Positions 37,598 through 46,700 of a stretch of 64,000 nucleotides of DNA are shown here, piece by piece (within the stretch, counting starts at the first letter, position 1; each line of letters opens with the position of its first letter). Source of the DNA: a virus; IMG/VR virus record IMGVR_UViG_3300025806_000014, positions 19,617 through 83,616 of that record. One strand, written 5' to 3'. The notes under the pieces are model-generated. The model saw only the letters and a list, made by a program, of their open reading frames with translations. It made no database searches and was not told where the DNA came from. The translations under genes were made by a program, and so were the position numbers.

Positions 37598-39082
37598 TTA
37601 GGTCGTAGGAGTGAACTCTCGACGCACTAATTCTAATTTCATTCTAATAGGACCTGGTTTAGTTAATAACCATTCAACTCCTTTAATAACATAAAATCCT
37701 GTTAAGTATTCATTTACAATACCCTGTTGAGACTTAGGATCATTTTCATCTGTACCTCCACTTCTTTGTTGAGGCTCTTCTTCTCCTTCTATTTCATCTT
37801 GTTGTGTGGCTAATAAAGTATTTGGTATTGCGCTTCCAAATTCTAAAATTTGACAATAAATTCTACTATATCTTACAAGAGCAGGATTTACAGTATCTAA
37901 TTCAATTGTCATTCCCATTTTATTAATCTCTGTAAGATTCTGATAATTCTGAACCGTTGCATATGTAAATTCAGGATGCACATTATCACCTTGGGTACCT
38001 AAAAATTTATATTTAACTTGATCATTTCTAGGACCTTCTACTTCACCGTCTACTATTCTACCTTTTGTTGCAGGAATCATTCCTGGTGTATCATTGGTAA
38101 GAGGGTCTACAAATTCACTAACCCATTCTTTTGCATTAAGATCCCAATATTGAGTATATCTTTTATAACCGTTTGCCTTACTAATTTCGCCACTCTTGTT
38201 AACCATTTGGTGTTTAGAAATATATCTAGCACCTCCTTGAAGATTTAACATATTACTTAAATAATTAGGAATTCCATCAACTTGACCTTCTGTACCTTCT
38301 GCACCCATAGTATCACCAGCATTTGTAGTAAAACTTTCACTAGCTTCAATTGCACCTTCTTGACTAAATAATCTATTAACATCAACCATAGTTAAGTAAT
38401 AATATGGATCAATGTAACTAGTGAAAAATGTTTCATCACTTAAATAACTATTTGCTACAATATCCTGAATCCATGTTTCATAAGTATCATTAGGATTAGT
38501 CCAAGTCATAGTATCACTAGTTTCTTCTACATTAGATGCATAACCTAGTCCTAGTTTTTCTGAAATATTTAATAAAGCATCCCAGCTTGTAACTTCTTCC
38601 TCATATTCAACATTCTCTGTAAATAAATTTGGAACAAACATTCTACCTATTACTAAAAATTCACTTGCAGATTTTCCACCTCCACCACCAATAGGCTTAC
38701 AATCAACAACAGTAAAATCTATTCTTATCGGTTTAAATGTAGTCTCATCACCTTGTGATCTAATGTTAACTTGAATTAAGTCACCATCTTTAGGATAAAA
38801 CCTAGCACTAAACATTCCATCTACATCAGCAAATTGAATTCGACAAGTAGGGTAAAATGCATTATTTTTTAAACAAAAATAATTTAGCCTATCCATTTGG
38901 ACATCATATCCATTAATTCTGATAACAGGAACAACAGAGGAAAACTTAGAAGGTTTTTCTTTTAAAGTTGAATCATCAGAATTATCAGATCCACTTTCAA
39001 CATCTAAGATTTCTAAAGGATCTAATAATATGGCAGGTTCTATGACTGTTAATATATTTCTTTCAACAATACTTTCTGACAT
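37598..39082 (-). CDS. Baseplate hub protein gp27-like
   Basis: 494 residues. Residues about 50-170 contain VIRINGYDVQMDRLNYFCLK and RIQFADVDGMFSARFYPKDGDLIQVNIR, matching the first tube-like domain of gp27/gpD-type hubs. The C-terminus (EYLTGFYVIKGVEWLLTKPG) resembles the matching second domain. It is longer than T4 gp27 (391). The gp53-like gene is upstream, and the tube-like and spike genes are downstream, which gives a complete hub cassette. Confidence 0.75.
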   Translation of the reverse strand: MSESIVERNILTVIEPAILLDPLEILDVESGSDNSDDSTLKEKPSKFSSVVPVIRINGYDVQMDRLNYFCLKNNAFYPTCRIQFADVDGMFSARFYPKDGDLIQVNIRSQGDETTFKPIRIDFTVVDCKPIGGGGGKSASEFLVIGRMFVPNLFTENVEYEEEVTSWDALLNISEKLGLGYASNVEETSDTMTWTNPNDTYETWIQDIVANSYLSDETFFTSYIDPYYYLTMVDVNRLFSQEGAIEASESFTTNAGDTMGAEGTEGQVDGIPNYLSNMLNLQGGARYISKHQMVNKSGEISKANGYKRYTQYWDLNAKEWVSEFVDPLTNDTPGMIPATKGRIVDGEVEGPRNDQVKYKFLGTQGDNVHPEFTYATVQNYQNLTEINKMGMTIELDTVNPALVRYSRIYCQILEFGSAIPNTLLATQQDEIEGEEEPQQRSGGTDENDPKSQQGIVNEYLTGFYVIKGVEWLLTKPGPIRMKLELVRREFTPTT

Positions 39083-39084
39083 AT

Positions 39085-39630
39085 CTATTGATTTATATTT
39101 GTACTATTTCTTGATGGTAAGTTTGCTCCTAGTTTAATTTTACCACCTTCGAATACTTTAGCAGCTTGTCCTTGCTGCAACATATTTGGTGGAATTGGTG
39201 CCTTAACACCAGTCTTTTTTGTTTTAGCCTTTTGAATTAATCTCTGTATTCTGGATTGATCAATTTCACTCTGCCTTCCAGTATCTACATACTGAGCTAA
39301 ACTTGCACTTGGTCTTGTTGCAGTCTTTGGTCTTGCATATACTAAGTTTTCATCTTTTAATTGCGGTATAGCTAATATGTCTCCTTCTTGGATAACAAAC
39401 GGATTAAAAATATTATTAATTACACATATAGCATCAACAAATTGTGTAGACCCAAAATATGTAGTTGATATTTTATCAATTCTACCAACCTGATCTTGTG
39501 TAACATAATGTAATGCTTTAACACCTAACTCTCTTTTATATTTAAATGATGCAGCAGTTAAGTCATAATACTGTTCACCAGTTTTATCATCAGTTAATTT
39601 ATTCTTTAATGTAAGAGATCTAATATTCAT
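39085..39630 (-). CDS. Baseplate wedge protein gp53-like (LysM-like)
   Basis: 181 residues, similar to T4 gp53 (196). The central RIDKISTTYFGSTQFVDAICVINNIFNPF followed by EGDILAIPQL matches the LysM-like core of gp53, which clamps gp6/gp25 wedges around the hub. The C-terminus is a basic tail rich in Gln, Arg and Lys. It is encoded directly before the gp27-like hub with a 2-nt gap. Confidence 0.8.
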   Translation of the reverse strand: MNIRSLTLKNKLTDDKTGEQYYDLTAASFKYKRELGVKALHYVTQDQVGRIDKISTTYFGSTQFVDAICVINNIFNPFVIQEGDILAIPQLKDENLVYARPKTATRPSASLAQYVDTGRQSEIDQSRIQRLIQKAKTKKTGVKAPIPPNMLQQGQAAKVFEGGKIKLGANLPSRNSTNINQ

Positions 39631-39644
39631 ATTTAATTATTCTT

Positions 39645-41462
39645 TTATGAGTCTATTAACATAGCAGTTAAGTTAGAAACATATTCACTGTTTGTAGTCT
39701 GTGCTATTGAATTTTCAGCAGCTGGTCTATTTTTAAGATTAGATATTTGTTCATTTGTAAATCCACTAGGTGCAGCGGCTACATTAGCAGACGTTTGTAA
39801 ATTACTAGTTCCAGCATCTGGTATTGAACCATAAGTTGCAACTTCTTTTCCTGCTAAATTTAAAACATCTTCAACATTTGCGGCAGATGCATATATTCTA
39901 CCTTGGCCAGCATTAAACATATTTTCTATATCACCTTTATCTCTTGGCTTACCGTGTTTTAGATCTACCTCAAATTTAACCTCCATTGGAAAATCATCAT
40001 AACCTAAACCTTGCCCTAATGTCATTTTAGTATTATCACATATCATATTACCCATCATAACAATTGGATTTAATGGATTACCAACAGTAACATGCCAATC
40101 TCCAGTAGGTTCACCACTAATAAATGTTTTGGTAGCCTGAGTACCACTCGGTCCACCAACCTGGCTACCTAAAAATCCACCAAGCATATTACCTAGTAAA
40201 TTTTTACCTACTTTCTTTAAACCATCTACAACACTATTTGCATCAAAGTTTCCATTTGAATCTCCAAATAAACCTTTAAATCCTGTCTCCACATCATTAA
40301 CCACACTTCCCATATAACCTGAAAAGTTACCATTTCTTAACATACTAATATCACCGAATTGACTAGCAACATAACCACTACTTCCGTAATACCTATGACC
40401 GCCCCCAAAGAACTGAGCATTATTAGTAGTCATAGTTAACATATTACTAATAACATCAATCATTGCTATTTTAGGATTAACATAGCTTAAAGATCTAAGT
40501 TCATATTCAAATGTTAATGTCATATCATTTGCATATTTTAATCCTCTATCTCTAATCATTGTTTTATTCACAACATTTACTGGACCTAATACAAAGTTTG
40601 CATAAGTAGTACCTAATCTGTCAGCCGTAGAACTTCCTGCTCCATTTTGTGCTCTAAATTTGGAACCTGCAGTTTGGCCCTTTGCAGCATCTGTAATTGC
40701 TCTACCTATTCCACCAAGCTTATTATAAAATGGTTGCTGTGTATAACCACCGCCAGCACTTCCTGTATCAACGGCTTCCATATCAGCAGTTAGTTCTTTA
40801 TAATTTAATCCAAATGACATGCTCAATAAATCCTCTAACTTATTACCTGCAGTCTCACCTAAATAAGTTATTGCAGTTACACCTGCAACCTGTGTAGCAT
40901 CTTGTCCTCCACCATCACCAGATTCTTTACCTTTCATCTTAACATTATAATGATAAACGTTATCAGGAACAGCTGTTGGAAATCTTCTTAAAGTTACCAA
41001 ATGATTAACTGGAATTCTTTTGTAATATTTAGAATATAAAAAATCCGATGGCTTATAACCTATTTTAGGATAATTTTTTTCAAAGTAATTTATGATTCTA
41101 GGTAATGAAACATTAGTAGCACCAACCCCACCCATTAAAGGATTTTCTGCAGAATCTATATAATTTTCTTTTGAATTTTTAGTAAGAGAACCGTGAAATC
41201 CTTGAAAATTAAATAAAGCATATTTATTTGCTATTGAAGATGCAATAGGTTTACCTGACATACCAGCAGAGACTGTTGCTGCATCAGCGGCTGTTCCGGA
41301 ACCACCATAAAAGTTTTTGCTATATAATTCAGCAACACCTTTAGCAAAACCAGAAGCTTCTCCACCAAATGCACTAACTCTGTTTGAATTTGTTTTGGCC
41401 TCCATATCAGGAGTCATTGCATCATTAAGTGATTGAATTTTATCAGATAAGTTAAAGCCCAT
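39645..41462 (-). CDS. Tube-cap-like baseplate protein
   Basis: 605 residues. The C-terminal half has two strand-rich segments: LTFEYELRSLSYVNPKIAMIDVISNML, and WHVTVGNPLNPIVMMGNMICDNT followed by PMEVKFEVDLKHGKPRD. These resemble duplicated tail-tube-like folds of tube-baseplate adaptors (gp48/gp54 class). Gly/Ser/Ala-rich linkers occupy the middle. It precedes the gp53-like gene. The class is inferred from strand pattern and context. Confidence 0.5.
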   Translation of the reverse strand: MGFNLSDKIQSLNDAMTPDMEAKTNSNRVSAFGGEASGFAKGVAELYSKNFYGGSGTAADAATVSAGMSGKPIASSIANKYALFNFQGFHGSLTKNSKENYIDSAENPLMGGVGATNVSLPRIINYFEKNYPKIGYKPSDFLYSKYYKRIPVNHLVTLRRFPTAVPDNVYHYNVKMKGKESGDGGGQDATQVAGVTAITYLGETAGNKLEDLLSMSFGLNYKELTADMEAVDTGSAGGGYTQQPFYNKLGGIGRAITDAAKGQTAGSKFRAQNGAGSSTADRLGTTYANFVLGPVNVVNKTMIRDRGLKYANDMTLTFEYELRSLSYVNPKIAMIDVISNMLTMTTNNAQFFGGGHRYYGSSGYVASQFGDISMLRNGNFSGYMGSVVNDVETGFKGLFGDSNGNFDANSVVDGLKKVGKNLLGNMLGGFLGSQVGGPSGTQATKTFISGEPTGDWHVTVGNPLNPIVMMGNMICDNTKMTLGQGLGYDDFPMEVKFEVDLKHGKPRDKGDIENMFNAGQGRIYASAANVEDVLNLAGKEVATYGSIPDAGTSNLQTSANVAAAPSGFTNEQISNLKNRPAAENSIAQTTNSEYVSNLTAMLIDS

Positions 41463-41480
41463 ATAAGAAAGGTATTTTTA

Positions 41481-41490
41481 TTATATATTT
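41481..41490 (-). promoter_or_regulatory. Late-promoter-like box AAATATATAA
   Basis: The minus strand reads TTAAATATATAATAAA, 19 nt upstream of the ATG at 41462. Confidence 0.55.
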
Positions 41491-42052
41491 AACCTAAGCT
41501 GTTAAGATACTTATCAATGCTTAAGCTACTTTTTTCAAATTTATCTGCCCATCCTTTTTTATATCTAGCATCAAATTCTCTTACACTATCTATGGAGAGT
41601 GGTCCTTTAAAAAATGGCCTAGATGATATATCTCTAATCTCTTTTAAGTTTTTGGAAATCATATATAGTTGAACCTTTTCAAATAGTTCTGATAATCCAA
41701 CTTTTGTTTTGGTACACATAACCGATTCTATAACTACATAAAATCTTTCTCTATCTTTTTCATTTAATCTATCTTCTAAAGCTTTAGCAGTTTTAAAGTC
41801 TTCAGCCTTAAGAATCATTTTCCTTGCTCTATTTTCAAACATATGTCTAAAATTCATATCAAAGAAATGCTGTTTAAGAAATCTCATATTATCATAAAAC
41901 TTAATAATACGAATTTGATAAAGAGGATTTACCGGATCCCATTTGGAATCTAAGATTTTACCTTTAACTGGTAAAAGTATGTTAGGATTAGTATGAGATG
42001 CTAAAAGGCAGTATACATTTTGTCCTTTGTTAAATATCCTATGTGTTTTCAT
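41489..42052 (-). CDS. Hypothetical protein near hub genes
   Basis: 187 residues, basic. Its N-terminal 60 residues are strand-rich (FNKGQNVYCLLASHTNPNIL) and the remainder helical with Lys/Arg/Phe. It overlaps the upstream gene by 4 nt. T4 encodes hub-assembly chaperones (gp26, gp28, gp51) near its hub genes, so a similar role is conceivable, but no similarity is seen. Confidence 0.6.
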   Translation of the reverse strand: MKTHRIFNKGQNVYCLLASHTNPNILLPVKGKILDSKWDPVNPLYQIRIIKFYDNMRFLKQHFFDMNFRHMFENRARKMILKAEDFKTAKALEDRLNEKDRERFYVVIESVMCTKTKVGLSELFEKVQLYMISKNLKEIRDISSRPFFKGPLSIDSVREFDARYKKGWADKFEKSSLSIDKYLNSLG

Positions 42053-42438
42053 TCAAATTCTATTATGTCATCGAATAGCTCAGCAGTGCCGTTGACAGTA
42101 ATATCAGGTGAATGATAAATTTTATAAGTAATAGGTTTATCAGATAATGATTCTACGTATGTTTGTATTCCGCCAACCGTTTCTTTATTAAGATTTCCTA
42201 AAACATAAAATATTGTTGTAGAAATATTACGACCTATTGCATTTTGTAACTGTCTCATTAAATAAGATGATACTACTGCATCTGAAGGTTCGTATTGATA
42301 AAAATCATTTTTTGTAAGTTTGTTAAATATATCCATATAATTTATACACTCAATACTTCTAGGAACATTACCTAAAAAAGTTTTGACGCGTAATGCATCA
42401 TTAGAGTATATGAAATTAAATTCTATATGTTCTTCCAT
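42049..42438 (-). CDS. Hypothetical protein
   Basis: 129 residues, acidic, mixed alpha/beta. It begins MEEHIEFNFIYSNDALRVKT and ends DDIIEFE. It overlaps both neighbours (4 nt downstream, 16 nt upstream), so it is part of a tight four-gene set of small proteins between fibre and baseplate genes. It is not recognised. Confidence 0.6.
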   Translation of the reverse strand: MEEHIEFNFIYSNDALRVKTFLGNVPRSIECINYMDIFNKLTKNDFYQYEPSDAVVSSYLMRQLQNAIGRNISTTIFYVLGNLNKETVGGIQTYVESLSDKPITYKIYHSPDITVNGTAELFDDIIEFE

Positions 42439-42752
42439 TCTTCTAATTCCTTAAGCTCACTCTTAAGTTTCTTTATTTTAAATTCAATATCTTTAGGAGT
42501 AGGTTCAAAGTGAGTACCCCATTTTGTATTAATATCTAATACAGTTTTATCAAATTTACTACCAACCTCTAAACCGAGATCATCGCATAAATCAAAAAAG
42601 AATCTTTTTACATAACTGTATTGATTCTTATCATTTTCATTTGATTCATAAACATCAGTTGAGGTAAAATGTTCTCGCCCTCCACCATGATTATCATCAA
42701 TTACTTTTTTGATTACACCATTTCTGGCAGGTTCTAAAATTATCTTAATCAT
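42423..42752 (-). CDS. Hypothetical protein with C-terminal coiled coil
   Basis: 109 residues. A GGGREHFTSTDVYESN segment follows a beta-hairpin start, and the end (DIEFKIKKLKSELKELEEWK) is a clear coiled coil. It overlaps the next gene by 16 nt. No family is recognised; a chaperone or adaptor is possible. Confidence 0.6.
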   Translation of the reverse strand: MIKIILEPARNGVIKKVIDDNHGGGREHFTSTDVYESNENDKNQYSYVKRFFFDLCDDLGLEVGSKFDKTVLDINTKWGTHFEPTPKDIEFKIKKLKSELKELEEWKNI

Positions 42753-43139
42753 TTACGATTTTCTTTTGTATAAGTTTTCTCTTAGTTCTTTGAAGACTTT
42801 TCTTGCCTCTTTCTTATCTTTATGCCAAGTAGACTTATCTTTAATTGTAATAAGAGCTAATGCATCTCTTAACTTTTCTATTTCTTTATCTGTATAACCT
42901 TGTTCTTTCCAATATGCTATCTTATTATTTTCAACTTGTTCTAATTTGGCATATATAGATTTTTCAGCAGCTTCAACATTAGCTTCATGTATCTCTTTGC
43001 CTTTTTCTCTAGTTTGTTTACAGATTTCTAACCAGTCTTTAAATGATAATTTATTTTTCATTTTTAGAATTCCTTGGTGTTTCATAGCCGCTCTTCTTTG
43101 GCGACGGTTAGGTATAGTTTGATTTGCAGTCTCGCTCAT
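42753..43139 (-). CDS. Basic helical hypothetical protein
   Basis: 128 residues, strongly basic and helical. It begins MSETANQTIPNRRQRRAAMK and has many Lys/Glu heptads. A W-H-K-D-K-K-E-A-R motif lies near the C-terminus. It directly abuts the following gene. It could be a nucleic-acid-binding or assembly protein; neither is shown. An AATATATAA box lies 12 nt upstream. Confidence 0.6.
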   Translation of the reverse strand: MSETANQTIPNRRQRRAAMKHQGILKMKNKLSFKDWLEICKQTREKGKEIHEANVEAAEKSIYAKLEQVENNKIAYWKEQGYTDKEIEKLRDALALITIKDKSTWHKDKKEARKVFKELRENLYKRKS

Positions 43140-43150
43140 ATGATTAATTT

Positions 43151-43161
43151 TATTATATATT
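43151..43161 (-). promoter_or_regulatory. Late-promoter-like box AATATATAA
   Basis: The minus strand reads GTAATATATAATAAA, 12 nt upstream of the ATG at 43139. Confidence 0.5.
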
Positions 43162-43178
43162 ACTAGCTATTAAGTGTG

Positions 43179-43736
43179 CTATTCGCCTTTGTACTTGCTC
43201 TCGATTAATGATTGTACACTGTTGTGTAAACAGTCTAATATTTCATCTTCAGATAATTGATCTAAAATAAATGATTGTAATTGTTCATTAACTTCTTCTT
43301 TATCAAATGATGTACTCATTAATTCATAAACACCTTTAGTAGGAATGTTTACAGGAAATTCTAAAAGAAGCTTTACTTTATTATTTTTCTTTTGTTTATC
43401 AAATAAAACTCTAATAGGTGATGGTGTAGTATCTAAAGCAGGAATAATAGGATCGCTCTTGGTAATTGGATCTACTGGTGTAGCACTTTGGTTTAAAGGA
43501 TCAACAGTTGAATTTGGGGTGTTTATAAATTCACCAGCTATATCCGCATCTAATTCTTGTATAAATTCAGATCTCAATTCTGTTGATAATCTACCACCTT
43601 CATTAAATGTTATCCAATCAGGACCTTCTTCTTTGATAGTAACTACTGAACCAGATTGGTCTCCCTTAATCCACTGGTAATATTTAAGCTCCTGCACTTC
43701 TTCTTGTGGAGTTTCCTCAATGTTATCTTTTTGCAT
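43179..43736 (-). CDS. Acidic hypothetical protein
   Basis: 185 residues, acidic. The N-terminal half holds a small beta domain (YYQWIKGDQSGSVVTIKEEG), a Pro/Asp/Thr-rich linker lies at 100-125, and the last 65 residues are an acidic helical domain (EEVNEQLQSFILDQLSEDEI). It precedes the small-protein set next to hub genes. An assembly chaperone is conceivable; no family is seen. Confidence 0.6.
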   Translation of the reverse strand: MQKDNIEETPQEEVQELKYYQWIKGDQSGSVVTIKEEGPDWITFNEGGRLSTELRSEFIQELDADIAGEFINTPNSTVDPLNQSATPVDPITKSDPIIPALDTTPSPIRVLFDKQKKNNKVKLLLEFPVNIPTKGVYELMSTSFDKEEVNEQLQSFILDQLSEDEILDCLHNSVQSLIESKYKGE

Positions 43737-43787
43737 TTGTTGTCTATTTATTATTATACTTTAAATATAATAATTGTTTAAGATATG

Positions 43788-46700
43788 TTAAGATTTGTAA
43801 ACTTGGTAAGTCATAGAACATGGTTGGTTAAAGTAACTTGCTTCACCACTTAAATTTTCAACAGACCATCCAAAGTAAATTAAATCACCAACAGTCATTT
43901 GTAAAGCTGCATCACATACCATTTCATGTGCAAATATACATGTACTACCATTTGCTCCTGTTTGAACCTGGTGAGATGCTGTATTAGTTGTTCCTGGGAA
44001 AGGTATTAATGTTTGTGTTGCATTTGCAGGATCCCATGTACCATTTACATTAATATAAGATGCCGTTGTTCGTAAAGCAGATAAGTTGGTAACTGTTCCA
44101 ACTGCTGTTCTATTAAACCATAATACTCCACGAATGGTAATTGTATCACCAATTCCAAAGTTTTGATTTACTCTATAACCTGCATTCATATTATAAGTAT
44201 TTAGAGCACCTGAACCAGATAAAACTATAGCTGTTTGGTTTTGACTAAATCCTGGGCTTGATGGTAAAGATGCACCGGTGCTTTGACCGAAGCTATAAAG
44301 ACCTGCACCATATTCAGGAATAAATGCCCTATATTGTCTATTTCCTGCCCAGAGTAATGTTTCACCACTACCACTACCACCAGAACCTGTTGCTCCAGTA
44401 AGCCCAGTTGGTCCTTGTGATCCACTTGCTCCAGTAAATCCAGAAGATCCTGCCGAACCAGCAAAACTCCATCCTATAATTGGTTTATCAAAAGATGTAA
44501 TACCAGCTCCACCTATGTAAATAAATTTAGATAATACTATACCACCATTAATACCATTTGTAACTGTAACATTTGTTAATGTCGTATGATAATAATTAAC
44601 ATTTTCAGGTGCCTCATATTCATGAATTTGGAAATATACCTTTCCAGTTGCACCAACACCAGACTGTGAAGTCTTCCACGAAGAATAGACTGTATTGGAA
44701 ACTTCATAATCTATTGTAGTACCACCACTAGAAGGATCTGTACCTTGCGCAGATAAGCTAATGTCACCACCGCTAGTTATCCAACTACCAGTACTTACAA
44801 CTGCTTTACCTTGTTGTGGTGTTGCAGTAGAAACGCTTGCACTATTATAAGCAGTAACATATCCTCCATAATCTCCACCAGCACCAGTAGCTCCTATAAA
44901 TCCAGTACCCGATCCACCTTGAGGACCAGCAGCTCCGCTTGCTCCTTGATTACCTATTGCACCACCAACTCCCGTTGCACCTTGATTACCTATTGCACCA
45001 CCAACTCCGCTTGCACCTTGTATACCTAAAGCTCCTTGAGCTCCGCTTGCACCTTGTAATCCAATTGCTCCTTGATTACCTATTGCACCGGTTGATCCAA
45101 CAAAACCATTTTCGCCTTTTTCTCCAGTTGCACCTTGTAATCCAATTGCACCTGTAGCTCCATTAGATCCAGTTGATCCAACAAAACCATTTTCGCCTTT
45201 TTCTCCAGTCGCACCTTGTAATCCAATTGCACCTGTAGCTCCATTAGATCCAGTTGCACCAACAAAACCATTTTCGCCTTTTTCTCCAGTTGCACCTTGT
45301 AATCCAATTGCACCTTGGTTACCTATTGCACCAGTTGATCCAACAAAACCATTTTCGCCTTTTTCTCCAGTTGCACCTTGTAATCCAATTGCACCTTGGT
45401 TACCTATTGCACCAGTTGATCCAACAAAACCATTTTCACCTTTCTCTCCTTGTGTTCCTGTTGCTCCTTGTGTTCCTGTTGCTCCTGCACTACCAGATTG
45501 TCCTGTTGCACCAGTAGCTCCAGTGGCCCCATTAAATCCAGTTGCTCCAATAAAACCAGTTGCTCCATTAAATCCAGTTGCACCAGTGGCTCCTTGGAAT
45601 GAAGTACCATAAGCAGTAAATTCTAAAACAAAATCTATACCTTGACCCCAGTTAGCAGTATAAGTTAATGGAGTAATTGTAAAGTCATATACATTACCTA
45701 CTAAAGCTACAGCAGTTATTACACCATGTACAATTTGTTGATTATTATTGGCAGATAGTATAACAGCACCAAATCCAGTTGATGCTTGTCCTGTATCATC
45801 AAAAGTATTAAGGAATGTAGTTTGATCTAATCCTAATGAATCTGTTTTATTAATATACAGACTTGTGGTTGCAGCATCATAATAGAATTTACCAGAAGGT
45901 GGGGTAGTTACACCAACTACTCCTGATTGCCAAGGTAAACCATTTTTTGGACCGATTGCTCCAGTTGCTCCCGTTGCACCAAGTCCACCAGCGGCACCTT
46001 GAGCACCACTTGCACCAGCAGCACCTTGAGCTCCAGTTGCACCAATTCCTCCACCTCCACCAGAAACAGTAGTCCATTTTAACGTGGCTGTACTTCCAGC
46101 TACAGATCCTATTTCTAAAACTTGATTTTGAGTACCTATTGCTAAAGGCCAAACATAATTAATATTATTAGCTAAAGTAGTAGGTGCTTTAAAAGAAGTA
46201 TAATTAGTTCCATCATCATCATTAAAAATCAATATACCAGTTCGACCGCTACCATTACCTGCTAAAACAATTTGACCTTCTGAATCAGTAGCACCACCAC
46301 CAACTGTAAATTGTGGTGTAAGGCCTACACCAATTTGTTCAAACTTAAATAAATTTTTAGTACCACCATTAGTGTTTATAAATGTAAGAGGGTTATTTGT
46401 ACCACTACCATAAAAATCTAAAGTCCTAGGTTCTTCTACAGTTAAATCTGTATTTCCAATGTTAACACTAGCTGGTGGGTTTGCAGCATTAATTGTTATT
46501 TCATCTGTTGCTTCATTTACACTGAATGTAATATTTGTACCAGGTAATAAATCAACATCACTACTTGCAACACCGTCACTTAATGCAATACTTACACCTC
46601 CACTGGTTAAACTAATAGCATTTAAATTGTATGCAGCAAGAGCAGCATTTTCCCATTGGCCTGTTGATGTATTATATACTAAGAGTTGATCATTTTGAAC

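Noticed and set aside
45091-45495. Regular repeats considered as a CRISPR array
   Set aside because: The 81-nt units are contiguous and coding, with no unique spacers and no palindromic repeat.
44811-45610. Several ORFs in other frames over the collagen repeats
   Set aside because: Low-complexity Leu/His/Gln or Ser-rich products are shadows of the Gly-x-y repeats on the real strand.
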